From Flavobacterium jejuense (lineage in GTDB: Bacteria > Bacteroidota > Bacteroidia > Flavobacteriales > Flavobacteriaceae): a stretch of DNA of 64,000 nucleotides. The translations under genes and the position numbers were made by a program. This document shows positions 25,250 to 33,464 of the stretch, piece by piece. The notes beneath the pieces are model-generated. The model was not told where the DNA came from and did not search any database. It saw only the letters and a list, made by a program, of their open reading frames with translations. The DNA is taken from positions 40,723-104,722 of the forward strand of contig NZ_VEVQ02000016.1 in the NCBI RefSeq assembly GCF_006491595.2, written 5' to 3'. Position 1 is the stretch's first letter. Every line of letters begins with the position of its first letter.

Positions 25250-25302
25250 AGTTGTAAGTTGTAAGTTGTATGTTCTATGTTTTAACCTACAACTTACAAC
25301 GT
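25250..25302. repeat. GTTGTAAGTTGTA low-complexity inverted spacer
   Basis: Between metH and metF, two overlapping GTTGTAA words (25251-25270) face TACAACTTACAAC (25288-25300), forming an imperfect hairpin without a T-run. A closely similar CCTACAACTTACAAC occurs at about 55210. This points to a dispersed spacer family. Confidence 0.6.
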
Positions 25303-25322
25303 ATAAAATACAATCAAAAAAA

Positions 25323-26279
25323 ATGAAAGTAACCCAACATATAGAAAACGCAAAAGGAAAACCTTTGTTTTCATTCGAAATATTACCACCATTAAAAGGA
25401 CAAAATATTCAATCAATTTTTGATAGCATTGATCCTTTGATGGAGTTCAATCCACCTTTTATAGATGTAACTTATCATCGAGAAGAATATGAATTTAAGG
25501 AATTGCCTAATGGTTTATTGCAAAAGAAAATTGTAAAAAAACGTCCAGGAACAGTTGGAATTTGTGCAGGAATTCAAAATAAATATCAAGTAGATGCTAT
25601 CCCTCATATCTTGTGTGGCGGATTTACGCAAGAAGATACAGAAAATTTACTGATAGATTTAGATTTTCTTGGAATTGATAATGTTGTGGCGCTTCGTGGA
25701 GATGCTTTGAAAAATGAGACTTATTTTAAACCAGAAAAAGAAGGTAATGAATATGCTTCAGATTTAGTAAAACAAATTTCGAATTTAAATAATGGAATTT
25801 ATTTAGATGAAGACTTGCAAAATTCTTCTTGCACTAATTTTTGCATTGGTGTTGCAGGTTATCCAGAAAAGCATATGGAAGCACCAAGTATAGATAGTGA
25901 CTTGCATTTTCTAAAACAAAAAATAAAAAATGGTGCGGATTACATAATAACACAGATGTTTTTTGACAACAAGAGGTTTTTCGATTTTGTAGATAAATGT
26001 AGAAAAGCAGGAATTACAGTTCCAATTATTCCAGGATTAAAACCTATTGCAACTAAGAAACAATTAAATTTAATTCCACACAGATTTAAGGTAGATTTAC
26101 CAGACAATTTAATTATGAACGTTGTAAAAGCAAAAGATAATGATGCCGTAAAACAAGTTGGAATTGAATGGTGTTTACAACAAAGCAAAGAACTATTAGC
26201 AACTGGAATTCCATGTTTACATTATTATTCGATGGGAAAGGCAGAAAATATAAAAGCTATAGCTTCTGAAATTTTTTAA
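25323..26279 (+). CDS. metF: 5,10-methylenetetrahydrofolate reductase
   Basis: Makes 5-methyltetrahydrofolate, the methyl donor of methionine synthase, with FAD. The 318-residue protein begins with FSFEILPPLKG, has the NVVALRGDAL flavin loop, CIGVAGYPEKH and IPGLKPI, all typical of MetF. The ATG at 25323 was chosen; an earlier frame extension encodes the spacer repeat and is not credible. It ends the SAM-riboswitch operon. Confidence 0.96.
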   Translation: MKVTQHIENAKGKPLFSFEILPPLKGQNIQSIFDSIDPLMEFNPPFIDVTYHREEYEFKELPNGLLQKKIVKKRPGTVGICAGIQNKYQVDAIPHILCGGFTQEDTENLLIDLDFLGIDNVVALRGDALKNETYFKPEKEGNEYASDLVKQISNLNNGIYLDEDLQNSSCTNFCIGVAGYPEKHMEAPSIDSDLHFLKQKIKNGADYIITQMFFDNKRFFDFVDKCRKAGITVPIIPGLKPIATKKQLNLIPHRFKVDLPDNLIMNVVKAKDNDAVKQVGIEWCLQQSKELLATGIPCLHYYSMGKAENIKAIASEIF

Positions 26280-26286
26280 AAACTTT

Positions 26287-26346
26287 AAAAAAAGTGTGTT
26301 TCATCGATTAAAAGTAATTTTTATTAGATGAAATACACTTTTTTTT
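26287..26346 (+). terminator. Intrinsic terminator after metF
   Basis: A long stem, AAAAAAAGTGTGTTTCATC with GATGAAATACACTTTTTTT (one G-U pair), ends in a T-run. It marks the end of the metH-metF operon. Confidence 0.92.
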
Positions 26347-26565
26347 CATTTTTACGAATTTTTCACATTTATTCATTATTTGGCTTATTGTTACTGATTT
26401 ATTGTTAATAAATGTATTATTTTTATAATAATAACTCATATTTAATGTTAAAAAAATAAATCAAATTACTTTTTTTTGTTTGTTTCTTGTTAAATTTTCA
26501 TAATGGATATTTGGTAGATATGAATCTATGTTATACTTTCGTAATATAATAAACAACAAGACATT

Positions 26566-26955
26566 ATGAAAAAAGTTTTACTAATTTTATTTTTCTCATT
26601 AGCATTTCAATTGAACTTTGCAAATTCAAATGATCCTCTTTTAAATAAAGCTAAAGAACTAAGTTCAAATGAGAATTATTCTGAAGCCATTAAGGTTTAT
26701 AATGAATATTTGAGTAAAACTGAAAATAAAAATCTTAAAAATGTATATGTTGAGGTAGCTAATTGTTATTTTAAACTAAATGATAGAATTGCTGCTGTTA
26801 ATTACATTAAAGAAGCAATTACTAATCATGGTTTTTCAGAGGAAGATTTTATTTATAATAAAAATTTAGATAAAGAATTATCAAAATATGCGTTAGCAGT
26901 TGTTTATGATGATTTAGATACTCTTCACGATAAGTATATTGCGTCTTTAAATTAA
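26566..26955 (+). CDS. Small secreted TPR-like protein
   Basis: A 129-residue protein with a signal peptide (KKVLLILFFSLAFQLNFA) followed by two or three TPR-like helical hairpins (NYSEAIKVYNEYL, VEVANCYFKLNDRIAAVNYIKEAI). The function is unknown; TPR units usually bind proteins, and this one would act in the periplasm. A paralogue of similar layout lies at 27166. Confidence 0.7.
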   Translation: MKKVLLILFFSLAFQLNFANSNDPLLNKAKELSSNENYSEAIKVYNEYLSKTENKNLKNVYVEVANCYFKLNDRIAAVNYIKEAITNHGFSEEDFIYNKNLDKELSKYALAVVYDDLDTLHDKYIASLN

Positions 26956-26974
26956 AATCGTAAGAATTTTAAAA

Positions 26975-27026
26975 ATGGTTGTAACTTTGAATTAGTGGTT
27001 ACAATCATTTTTTTTTTTTTTTTTTT
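26975..27026 (+). terminator. Terminator with a 19-T tract after the TPR protein
   Basis: The arms ATGGTTGTAAC and GTTACAATCAT (one G-U pair) form an 11-bp stem followed by 19 consecutive T (27008-27026), unusually long for a U-tract. Confidence 0.9.
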
Positions 27027-27165
27027 GCTTTTTAAATTATTGAAAGCCAGAATTTTACTTTTCAACGAGTTTTTGCTTCGATAGGTCGAAAAAAAGTATC
27101 AATTTGCGATTTTTAATACAATTTTGTTTTCAAATTAACAGAACTATTAACTCAATCTGCTTATA

Positions 27166-27615
27166 ATGAAAACAAAGTTACTCTTTATAGGATTACTTTT
27201 TTTAGTGGCTAATTTTAGTTATTCTAACGATTTTTTTTCGATTAACATGTCTAAAGCTGAAAGCTGTAAAAAAGAGCAGAAATATTCCAAGGCTATCAAG
27301 TACTATATTAAGGCCATAAAAGCGGTTAAAGAGAATGATAAGGAAGTAAAGTATGTTTATTTTGATATTGCCGATTGCTTCTATAAATCGGGTAAAAAAA
27401 ATATGGCAATAAAGGTTATGAAGTTTTCGATTTATAGATATGGAGCTGTAAAAGAAGATTTTTTAGAGACTACTAAACTTGATAATTTTTTTTTAAATTC
27501 TCTTTTAAAAATAATAGAAGATAAATATGAATCTTATAGAAATAGGTATGTGACTAAATTTAATAAAGATTTTAAATTAGACTCAAAAGAATTTTATTCC
27601 ATAAAGTTGATTTAA
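27166..27615 (+). CDS. Small secreted TPR-like protein, paralogue of 26566
   Basis: A 149-residue protein with a signal peptide (KTKLLFIGLLFLVANFSYS) and TPR-like helices (KYSKAIKYYIKAIKA, YVYFDIADCFYKSGKKNMAIKVM). It matches the neighbour at 26566 in order and in the conserved pattern of an (A/D)NCYFK-like helix followed by AVNYIK-like residues, so the two come from a tandem duplication. It is very rich in Lys. Function unknown. Confidence 0.65.
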   Translation: MKTKLLFIGLLFLVANFSYSNDFFSINMSKAESCKKEQKYSKAIKYYIKAIKAVKENDKEVKYVYFDIADCFYKSGKKNMAIKVMKFSIYRYGAVKEDFLETTKLDNFFLNSLLKIIEDKYESYRNRYVTKFNKDFKLDSKEFYSIKLI

Positions 27616-27623
27616 TCAGAATG

Positions 27624-28526
27624 TTATTTTTTCGAAGTTTTTTCTCTAAAAATTTGCTCTAAATTTTTATTTTTTAAATTTAATTGAAGAATTTTTAAAC
27701 CTTTTTCTTGTGCAAAATCAAAAAGAAGAGGTCTCATGTCAATTTTAGAATCAAAAGTTAGCTCTATGACTGAATCGTTTATGTAATCAATCAGGGTTAA
27801 GTTGCTAAGGTGATTTAAATCTTGTTTTGTAACAGTTTTGTCAAATTCAATTGTAATAATTTGATTTGTTTGCTCTTTTACTAAAGTTTTTAAATTTTTG
27901 TCTTCCACTATTTTTCCTTTATCAATTATGATAACTCTTTCACAAATAGCTTCTACTTCTTGCATGATATGAGTAGATAGAAAAACGGTTTTATTTTTAC
28001 CTATGTTTTTAATTAACTCTCTTATTTCTACTAATTGGTTAGGGTCAAGTCCAGTTGTGGGTTCGTCTAAGATTAAGACTTCTGGGTCGTGTAATAACGC
28101 ACAGGCTAATCCTACACGTTGTCTGTAGCCTTTAGAAAGCTGTCCTATCTTTTTATTACTTTCAGGAGTTAAACCAGTTAGCTTAATAACTTCTTCAATT
28201 CTACTTTTGGCAACTTTATATACATCAGCATTAAAGGATAGATATTCTCTTATATATAAATCTAAATATAACGGATTGTGCTCTGGTAAATAGCCAACCG
28301 ATTTTTGAATTGATTTAGACGCTGTAGTAATGTCGAAATTATTAACTTTTGCATCTCCTTCATCAGCAGAAATATAAGTAGTTAAAATTTTCATTAAAGT
28401 TGACTTTCCTGCACCATTAGGGCCCAAAAAGCCAACGATTTCACCTTTTTTTACAGAAAATGAAATTTGATCAAGTGCTTTTTGTTCTCCATAATACTTG
28501 GAGATATTTAGAACTTCAATAGACAT
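27624..28526 (-). CDS. gldA: Gliding-motility ABC transporter ATP-binding protein GldA
   Basis: The ATPase of the GldA-GldF-GldG ABC transporter, linked to gliding motility in Flavobacterium. The 300-residue protein has Walker A GPNGAGKST (35-43), signature LSKGYRQRVGLA, Walker B LILDEPTTGLD and switch His in LSTHIM. The length and the C-terminal extension (about 80 residues) fit GldA rather than a generic ABC subunit. The membrane partners gldF and gldG are not in this window. It converges with the TPR genes. Confidence 0.88.
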   Translation of the reverse strand: MSIEVLNISKYYGEQKALDQISFSVKKGEIVGFLGPNGAGKSTLMKILTTYISADEGDAKVNNFDITTASKSIQKSVGYLPEHNPLYLDLYIREYLSFNADVYKVAKSRIEEVIKLTGLTPESNKKIGQLSKGYRQRVGLACALLHDPEVLILDEPTTGLDPNQLVEIRELIKNIGKNKTVFLSTHIMQEVEAICERVIIIDKGKIVEDKNLKTLVKEQTNQIITIEFDKTVTKQDLNHLSNLTLIDYINDSVIELTFDSKIDMRPLLFDFAQEKGLKILQLNLKNKNLEQIFREKTSKK

Positions 28527-28639
28527 AATTATGTAAGTTTTAGCAAAAGTAGAGTTTTTAAATTTAATTTATTTTTTTTCAAAAAGTTTTTTGGAAAGTT
28601 TTTTTTTATATATTAGCAACTTCAAAACATAGCAAATTA

Positions 28640-28723
28640 ATGTTAGCAACAACTACATTTTATTTTAACAATTCATTTTATTATTTCTGGAAAGAGATAA
28701 GGGATTGTTTTGCTATTCGTTAA
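28640..28723 (+). CDS. Phe/Tyr leader peptide of the pheA operon (27 aa)
   Basis: The 27-codon ORF reads MLATTTFYFNNSFYYFW followed by ten more residues: four Phe, three Tyr and a Trp within eleven residues (positions 7-17). The downstream GGGATTGT (28701-28708) is exactly complementary, over 8 bp, to ACAATCCC (28752-28759) at the foot of the terminator; it can also pair with AACAAT (28667-28672) in the leader. This is the 1:2 / 2:3 / 3:4 scheme of attenuation. Stalling at Phe/Tyr codons would free the antiterminator and open the operon for Phe/Tyr synthesis. Confidence 0.82.
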   Translation: MLATTTFYFNNSFYYFWKEIRDCFAIR

Positions 28724-28753
28724 TTTAAAATAAATTATAAAATATAAAAATAC

Positions 28754-28780
28754 AATCCCGATGAAAATCGGGATTTTTTT
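28754..28780 (+). terminator. Attenuator terminator before pheA
   Basis: A 9-bp perfect stem, AATCCCGAT / ATCGGGATT, capped by a GAAA tetraloop and followed by seven T. It lies between the Phe/Tyr leader peptide and pheA. Confidence 0.92.
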
Positions 28781-28793
28781 GTTTAAAAGCATT

Positions 28794-29621
28794 ATGAATT
28801 TAAAAATAGCAATACAAGGAATTAAAGGTTCATTTCATCATCAAGTGGCTAATCAATATTTTGGAGATGATATTTCTTTACAAGAATGTGATTCTTTTAA
28901 TAAAGTGGTTAAAAATTTGAAATTGAATCATTCAGATAAAGCAGTTATGGCAATTGAAAATTCTATTGCAGGTTCAATTTTACCTAATTATGCTTTAATT
29001 GATAAAAATGATTTACACATTATTGGCGAACATTATTTGGATATTCATATGAATTTAATGGCTTTAAAAGGCCAAAAAATTGAAGATATTAAGGAAGTGC
29101 ATTCACATCCAATAGCTTTATTACAATGTGAAGTTTTTTTTAGTCAATATCCACATATAAAATTAGTAGAAAGTGTAGATACTGCAGAAACAGCTCAACG
29201 GATTCAAAATCAAATGTTATTAGGAATTGCTGCAGTTGCTGCACCCATTGCTGCAGAATTATATGATTTAGAAATTTTAGCATCAGGAATTCATACTATA
29301 AAAAGTAACAAAACCAGATTTGTGATTGTAAAATCCCAGAATAAAGAGTTGCCAAAAGAAGAGATAAACAAGGCTTCTTTAAAATTTGAACTAGATGATA
29401 CACCTGGAAGTTTGGCTACTATTCTTAATGTGATGAATAATTGCAAATTGAACTTAACCAAAATACAATCATTACCAGTAATAGAAACACCTTTTCAATA
29501 TGCATTTTTTGTAGATGTGGTTTTCGAAAAATACAAGCATTATGAAAAGGCAAAAAAAATAATAGAAATAATGACCACTCACTTTAAAGTTTTAGGTGAA
29601 TACAAACAAGGGAAACAATGA
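28794..29621 (+). CDS. pheA: Prephenate dehydratase
   Basis: Converts prephenate to phenylpyruvate. The 275-residue protein opens with QGIKGSFHHQVANQYFGD, has the catalytic NKTRFVIV and a C-terminal ACT domain (FELDDTPGSLATIL) for Phe feedback. There is no chorismate mutase domain; that activity is fused to the DAHP synthase gene downstream. The in-frame ATG at 28761 lies in the attenuator hairpin, so 28794 is the start. First gene of pheA-aminotransferase-tyrA-aroG. Confidence 0.94.
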   Translation: MNLKIAIQGIKGSFHHQVANQYFGDDISLQECDSFNKVVKNLKLNHSDKAVMAIENSIAGSILPNYALIDKNDLHIIGEHYLDIHMNLMALKGQKIEDIKEVHSHPIALLQCEVFFSQYPHIKLVESVDTAETAQRIQNQMLLGIAAVAAPIAAELYDLEILASGIHTIKSNKTRFVIVKSQNKELPKEEINKASLKFELDDTPGSLATILNVMNNCKLNLTKIQSLPVIETPFQYAFFVDVVFEKYKHYEKAKKIIEIMTTHFKVLGEYKQGKQ

Positions 29622-30760
29622 TAACAAAAGCAAATAGATTAAATACAGTAGAAGAATACTATTTTTCTAAGAAATTAAAAGAAGTGAATCAATTAATTTC
29701 TGATGGAAAACCCGTTATTAATATGGGAATCGGTAGTCCAGATTTGGCACCGCACATGTCTGTTATTGAAGCTATTCAACAATCTTTTTTGGAGCCAACT
29801 GCTAACATGTATCAAAGCTATCAAGGTTTGTCTGACTTAAGAAATGGTTTTTGTAATTATTATAAATCTAATTTTAATGTGGAGATTGATTTTGCTACAG
29901 AGATTTTACCATTAATGGGCTCTAAAGAAGGTATAATGCATATTGCGATGGCTTTTCTAAACGAAGGTGATTCGGTTTTAATTCCTAATCCAGGTTATCC
30001 AACGTATCAATCAGTCTCTAATTTAGTAGGAGCGAAAACAGTTTTGTATGATTTGGATGAAAAAAATAATTGGTATCCTGATTTTGAAACATTGGAGAAA
30101 CAAGATTTGACTAATGTGAAATTAATGTGGGTTTGTTATCCTCACATGCCTACTGGTGCGCAAGCTGATTTAGAATTGTTTGAAAAATTAATTGCTTTTG
30201 GTAAAAGACATCATATTTTAATTGTAAATGATAATCCATATAGCTCTATTTTAAATGATAATCCGTTGTCAATATTACAAGTTGAAGGAGCGAAAGACAT
30301 CGCAATAGAATTGAACTCGTTGAGTAAAACTTATAATATGGCTGGTTGGCGAGTAGGAATGGTAATAGGAAGTAGTGAAAACATAGCATCTATTTTAAAA
30401 GTAAAAAGCAATATGGATAGCGGAATGTTTTTTGGTATACAAAAAGGAGCTATTGAAGCTTTAAAACTTGGGAAAGATTGGTTTGAAAGTTTAAATGCTA
30501 TTTATAGAAAACGTAGAGAATTGATGTTTTTATTATGTGATAAATTACAAGTACAAGTAAGTAAAAACCAAGTTGGAATGTTCGTTTGGGCAAAATTACC
30601 AAAAGGAGTTTCATCAGAAGAGTTTATCAACGATTTATTATATGAAAAAAGTATTTTCATTACACCAGGTACTATTTTTGGTTCACAAGGTGAAGGATAT
30701 GTGCGATTTTCATTATGTGTTAAAGAGGAAAAAATAAACGAAGCTTTAACCCGATTCTGA
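29618..30760 (+). CDS. Aminotransferase class I, probably aromatic amino acid
   Basis: A 380-residue PLP aminotransferase with the cofactor lysine in NSLSKTYNMAGWRVG and NPGYPTYQSV, CYPHMPTGAQ and NDNPYSSI. It overlaps pheA by 4 bases (ATGA) and tyrA by 1 base, so it most likely catalyses the last transamination to Phe and Tyr. The fold (family I, aspartate/LL-DAP-like) alone does not prove this substrate. Confidence 0.88.
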   Translation: MITKANRLNTVEEYYFSKKLKEVNQLISDGKPVINMGIGSPDLAPHMSVIEAIQQSFLEPTANMYQSYQGLSDLRNGFCNYYKSNFNVEIDFATEILPLMGSKEGIMHIAMAFLNEGDSVLIPNPGYPTYQSVSNLVGAKTVLYDLDEKNNWYPDFETLEKQDLTNVKLMWVCYPHMPTGAQADLELFEKLIAFGKRHHILIVNDNPYSSILNDNPLSILQVEGAKDIAIELNSLSKTYNMAGWRVGMVIGSSENIASILKVKSNMDSGMFFGIQKGAIEALKLGKDWFESLNAIYRKRRELMFLLCDKLQVQVSKNQVGMFVWAKLPKGVSSEEFINDLLYEKSIFITPGTIFGSQGEGYVRFSLCVKEEKINEALTRF

Positions 30761-31620
30761 TGGAAAAAAATATTGAAAAATTTGTAGTCATAGGATTAGG
30801 CTTAATAGGTGGTTCATTAGCATTAGATATAAAAACAAAGCGACCAAATGCTGTTGTTTATGGTATAGATAATAAAGAAGAGCATCTAGAAAAAGCATTG
30901 GAATTCAATCTTATCGATAAAAAAGGAAGTTTAGAAGATTTGAAAGATGCTAATTGGGTAATCGTTGCAGTTCCAGTAGATAAGACGGTAGATATTTTAG
31001 TTAAAGTGTTAGATACTATCGATTTGAATACTATTGTTTTTGATGTGGGTTCAACCAAAAGTCAGATTTGTGAAGCGGTTAAGAATCATGTTAATAGAAG
31101 GAATTTTATTGCGGCTCATCCAATTGCTGGAACTGAATTTTCTGGTCCAGAAGCAGCATTAAAAGAGTTGTTTTTAGAGAGAACGAATATTATCTGCGAA
31201 GTCGAAAAAACAGCATTTGGTTTTCAAGAAAAAGCTTTGCAATTATTTAGAGAAATAGGGATGCGTATTCGGTATATGGACCCATTATCTCATGATAAAC
31301 ACATAGCTTATATGTCTCATTTGTCACATATTAGTTCCTTTATGTTAGGCAAGACAGTTATTGAAGAAGAAAAGAGTGAAAGAGATATTTTTGATATGGC
31401 AGGTAGTGGATTTGAAAGTACGGTTAGATTAGCTAAAAGTTCACCAGCGATGTGGACACCTATTTTTAAACAGAATAAAGAACAAGTAGTGAAATCATTA
31501 TCGGAATATATCAATAACCTAAATAATTTTAAAGAATTATTAGAACAAGATAAATATGAAGAGGTTTTTAAAACACTAGATGAAACAAATAGAATAAAAG
31601 AAATATTAAATAAAAAATAA
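30760..31620 (+). CDS. tyrA: Prephenate dehydrogenase
   Basis: Oxidises prephenate to 4-hydroxyphenylpyruvate for tyrosine. The 286-residue protein has the NAD motif VIGLGLIGGSLALDI, VPVDKT, DVGSTK, HPIAGTEFSGPEAA and SHLSHISS. It starts on the last base of the aminotransferase stop, which shows translational coupling. Confidence 0.95.
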   Translation: MEKNIEKFVVIGLGLIGGSLALDIKTKRPNAVVYGIDNKEEHLEKALEFNLIDKKGSLEDLKDANWVIVAVPVDKTVDILVKVLDTIDLNTIVFDVGSTKSQICEAVKNHVNRRNFIAAHPIAGTEFSGPEAALKELFLERTNIICEVEKTAFGFQEKALQLFREIGMRIRYMDPLSHDKHIAYMSHLSHISSFMLGKTVIEEEKSERDIFDMAGSGFESTVRLAKSSPAMWTPIFKQNKEQVVKSLSEYINNLNNFKELLEQDKYEEVFKTLDETNRIKEILNKK

Positions 31621-31639
31621 CGTACAATAAATTAATAAG

Positions 31640-32722
31640 ATGGAAAATAAAAAAGAATTAAGAACATGGTTAGACGATTTTAAATTAGATCATCCTTTGG
31701 TAATAGCAGGACCATGTAGTGCGGAAACAGAGGATCAAGTATTACAAATTGCTCATGAATTAAAAAATTCAGATGTGTCTATTTTTAGAGCTGGAATTTG
31801 GAAACCAAGAACAAGACCAGGAGGTTTTGAAGGAGTAGGTGCTATTGGATTAAAATGGTTACAAAAGGCAAAAGCTGAAACAGGATTGTTAATGGCAACA
31901 GAAGTGGCGACAGCAGCGCATGTTAAATTAGCGTTAGAACATGATATCGATATTTTATGGATTGGAGCCAGAACAACTGTAAACCCTTTTGCAGTTCAAG
32001 AAGTGGCTGATGCTTTGGAAGGGACTGATAAAATTGTATTATTAAAAAATCCAGTAAATCCAGATTTAGCTTTGTGGATTGGTGGTTTAGAACGTTTGTA
32101 TAATGCTAATATTAAAAAATTAGGAGTAATTCATAGAGGGTTTTCTACTTATGATAAAACGAAATATAGAAATAATCCTGAGTGGCAAATTGCAATTGAT
32201 TTACAAAATAAATTCCCAGATTTACCATTAATCTGTGATCCTTCTCATATTACAGGTAGAAGAGATATGATTCAAGAGGTTTCTCAACAAGCTTTAGATT
32301 TAAATTATGATGGTTTAATAATAGAAACGCATATTGATCCTGATAATGCATGGAGTGATGCTGCACAACAAGTTACACCTACAACGTTAAAACAAATTTT
32401 TACTGACTTAAGAGTTAGAAAAGTATCTGATAACGAAAGTGAATTCAATCAAAAAATGGCAAAACTAAGAGCACAAATTGATGAATTTGACGGAAAGTTG
32501 CTAGAAATTTTAGGAAATAGAATGAAAGTAGCAGATAAGATTGGAGAGCTTAAAAAAGAAAAGAATGTTGCGATTCTTCAAAATAAACGATGGAATGAAA
32601 TTTTAGGTAAAATGATTTTGGAAGGAGAAGAGAAAGGGTTAAGCAATGATTTTGTAATGCACATGTTTAAAGCCATTCACCAAGAAAGTATTAGTCACCA
32701 GGAAAAAGTAGTCAATAATTAA
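31640..32722 (+). CDS. DAHP synthase fused to chorismate mutase
   Basis: A 360-residue two-domain enzyme. Residues about 1-260 form the type I beta DAHP synthase (GPCSAETEDQ, WKPRTRPGGFEGVG, CDPSHITGRRDM); residues about 265-355 form an AroQ chorismate mutase (AQIDEFDGKLLEILGNRMKV). Here the mutase is C-terminal, and it may let chorismate or prephenate regulate the synthase, as in related fusions. It gives both the first step of the shikimate pathway and the entry to prephenate within the Phe/Tyr operon. Confidence 0.95.
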   Translation: MENKKELRTWLDDFKLDHPLVIAGPCSAETEDQVLQIAHELKNSDVSIFRAGIWKPRTRPGGFEGVGAIGLKWLQKAKAETGLLMATEVATAAHVKLALEHDIDILWIGARTTVNPFAVQEVADALEGTDKIVLLKNPVNPDLALWIGGLERLYNANIKKLGVIHRGFSTYDKTKYRNNPEWQIAIDLQNKFPDLPLICDPSHITGRRDMIQEVSQQALDLNYDGLIIETHIDPDNAWSDAAQQVTPTTLKQIFTDLRVRKVSDNESEFNQKMAKLRAQIDEFDGKLLEILGNRMKVADKIGELKKEKNVAILQNKRWNEILGKMILEGEEKGLSNDFVMHMFKAIHQESISHQEKVVNN

Positions 32723-32791
32723 TTTCTTAATATTTGTTTTTGGCATAATAGTTGTATTATTGCAAAAAAAAATAAATTAAAATTTTAAAAA

Positions 32792-33313
32792 ATGAAGAAA
32801 ATTATTTTATTACTTGTGTTGTTAGTTGGTTTTATGTCAAACGCTCAATCTGACAAGATTTATAAGCACAGCGGAGAAGTTGTGGATGGGAAAGTGAAAA
32901 AAGTTGAGGAGTATACTATTGTTTTTGTTTATGAAGGTGAAGAAGCAGAAAACACAATTGGAAAGTATGCTATTGAAAAAATTGTTTACGGTTCAAGTGG
33001 TCGTGAAGAAGAAGTAACAGAAAAAATTGTTATTAATAGTGAAAAAGATTGGGAAAAAGTAGTTATTCTTGAAGATAAAGGTTACATCGCTGGATTAAAG
33101 AAAGCTGGTGAAGTGAGAGGGAAAACAGGATTGATTAACTTTCAAACTGGAAATACAGGAGATAAGAAAGCTGAGAAAAAATTAAAAATGGATGCTGCAA
33201 AACAAGGTTGTGCATTTATTTTGTTAACAGCAGATAAAACTACTGTTGGTGCAAGTTCAAATAGTTTAGGAGGGTCTCAAGCTATCAAAAAAGGTGTAGC
33301 TTATAAATACTAA
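32792..33313 (+). CDS. Secreted protein of unknown function (173 aa)
   Basis: It has a signal peptide (KKIILLLVLLVGFMSNAQ) and an N-terminal stretch rich in short beta strands (IYKHSGEVVDGKVKKVEEY, YGSSGREEEVTEK). The C-terminal part is a small alpha/beta region with one Cys (QGCAFILLTADK). No family was recognised. It stands alone between the aromatic operon and rsgA and ends at a good terminator. Confidence 0.65.
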   Translation: MKKIILLLVLLVGFMSNAQSDKIYKHSGEVVDGKVKKVEEYTIVFVYEGEEAENTIGKYAIEKIVYGSSGREEEVTEKIVINSEKDWEKVVILEDKGYIAGLKKAGEVRGKTGLINFQTGNTGDKKAEKKLKMDAAKQGCAFILLTADKTTVGASSNSLGGSQAIKKGVAYKY

Positions 33314-33333
33314 AAAACATTATCAAAATACTA

Positions 33334-33360
33334 AAAAGCTACTTTTAAGTAGCTTTTTTT
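33334..33360 (+). terminator. Intrinsic terminator after the 173-aa secreted protein
   Basis: The arms AAAAGCTACTT and AAGTAGCTTTT form an 11-bp stem with a minimal loop and a T-run. Confidence 0.88.
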
Positions 33361-33385
33361 ATTAAAACGGTTTAACAAGAAATAC

Positions 33386-33393
33386 TATATTTG
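33386..33393 (+). promoter_or_regulatory. -7 box (TATATTTG) before rsgA
   Basis: An exact TAnnTTTG match about 70 bases upstream of the rsgA start. The intervening leader holds a low-complexity inverted pair (AATATTGG...TAGAAGT / ACTTCTAATATT at about 33402-33460). Confidence 0.5.
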
Positions 33394-33464
33394 TATTTAT
33401 CAATATTGGAAATAGAAGTCGGAGATAAATTTCTAGCTTTTAAGTTCCAACTTCTAATATTAAA

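Noticed and set aside
28761..28793. Earlier ATG start of pheA
   Set aside because: It lies within the attenuator hairpin, and the encoded residues are not part of the family; ATG 28794 fits.
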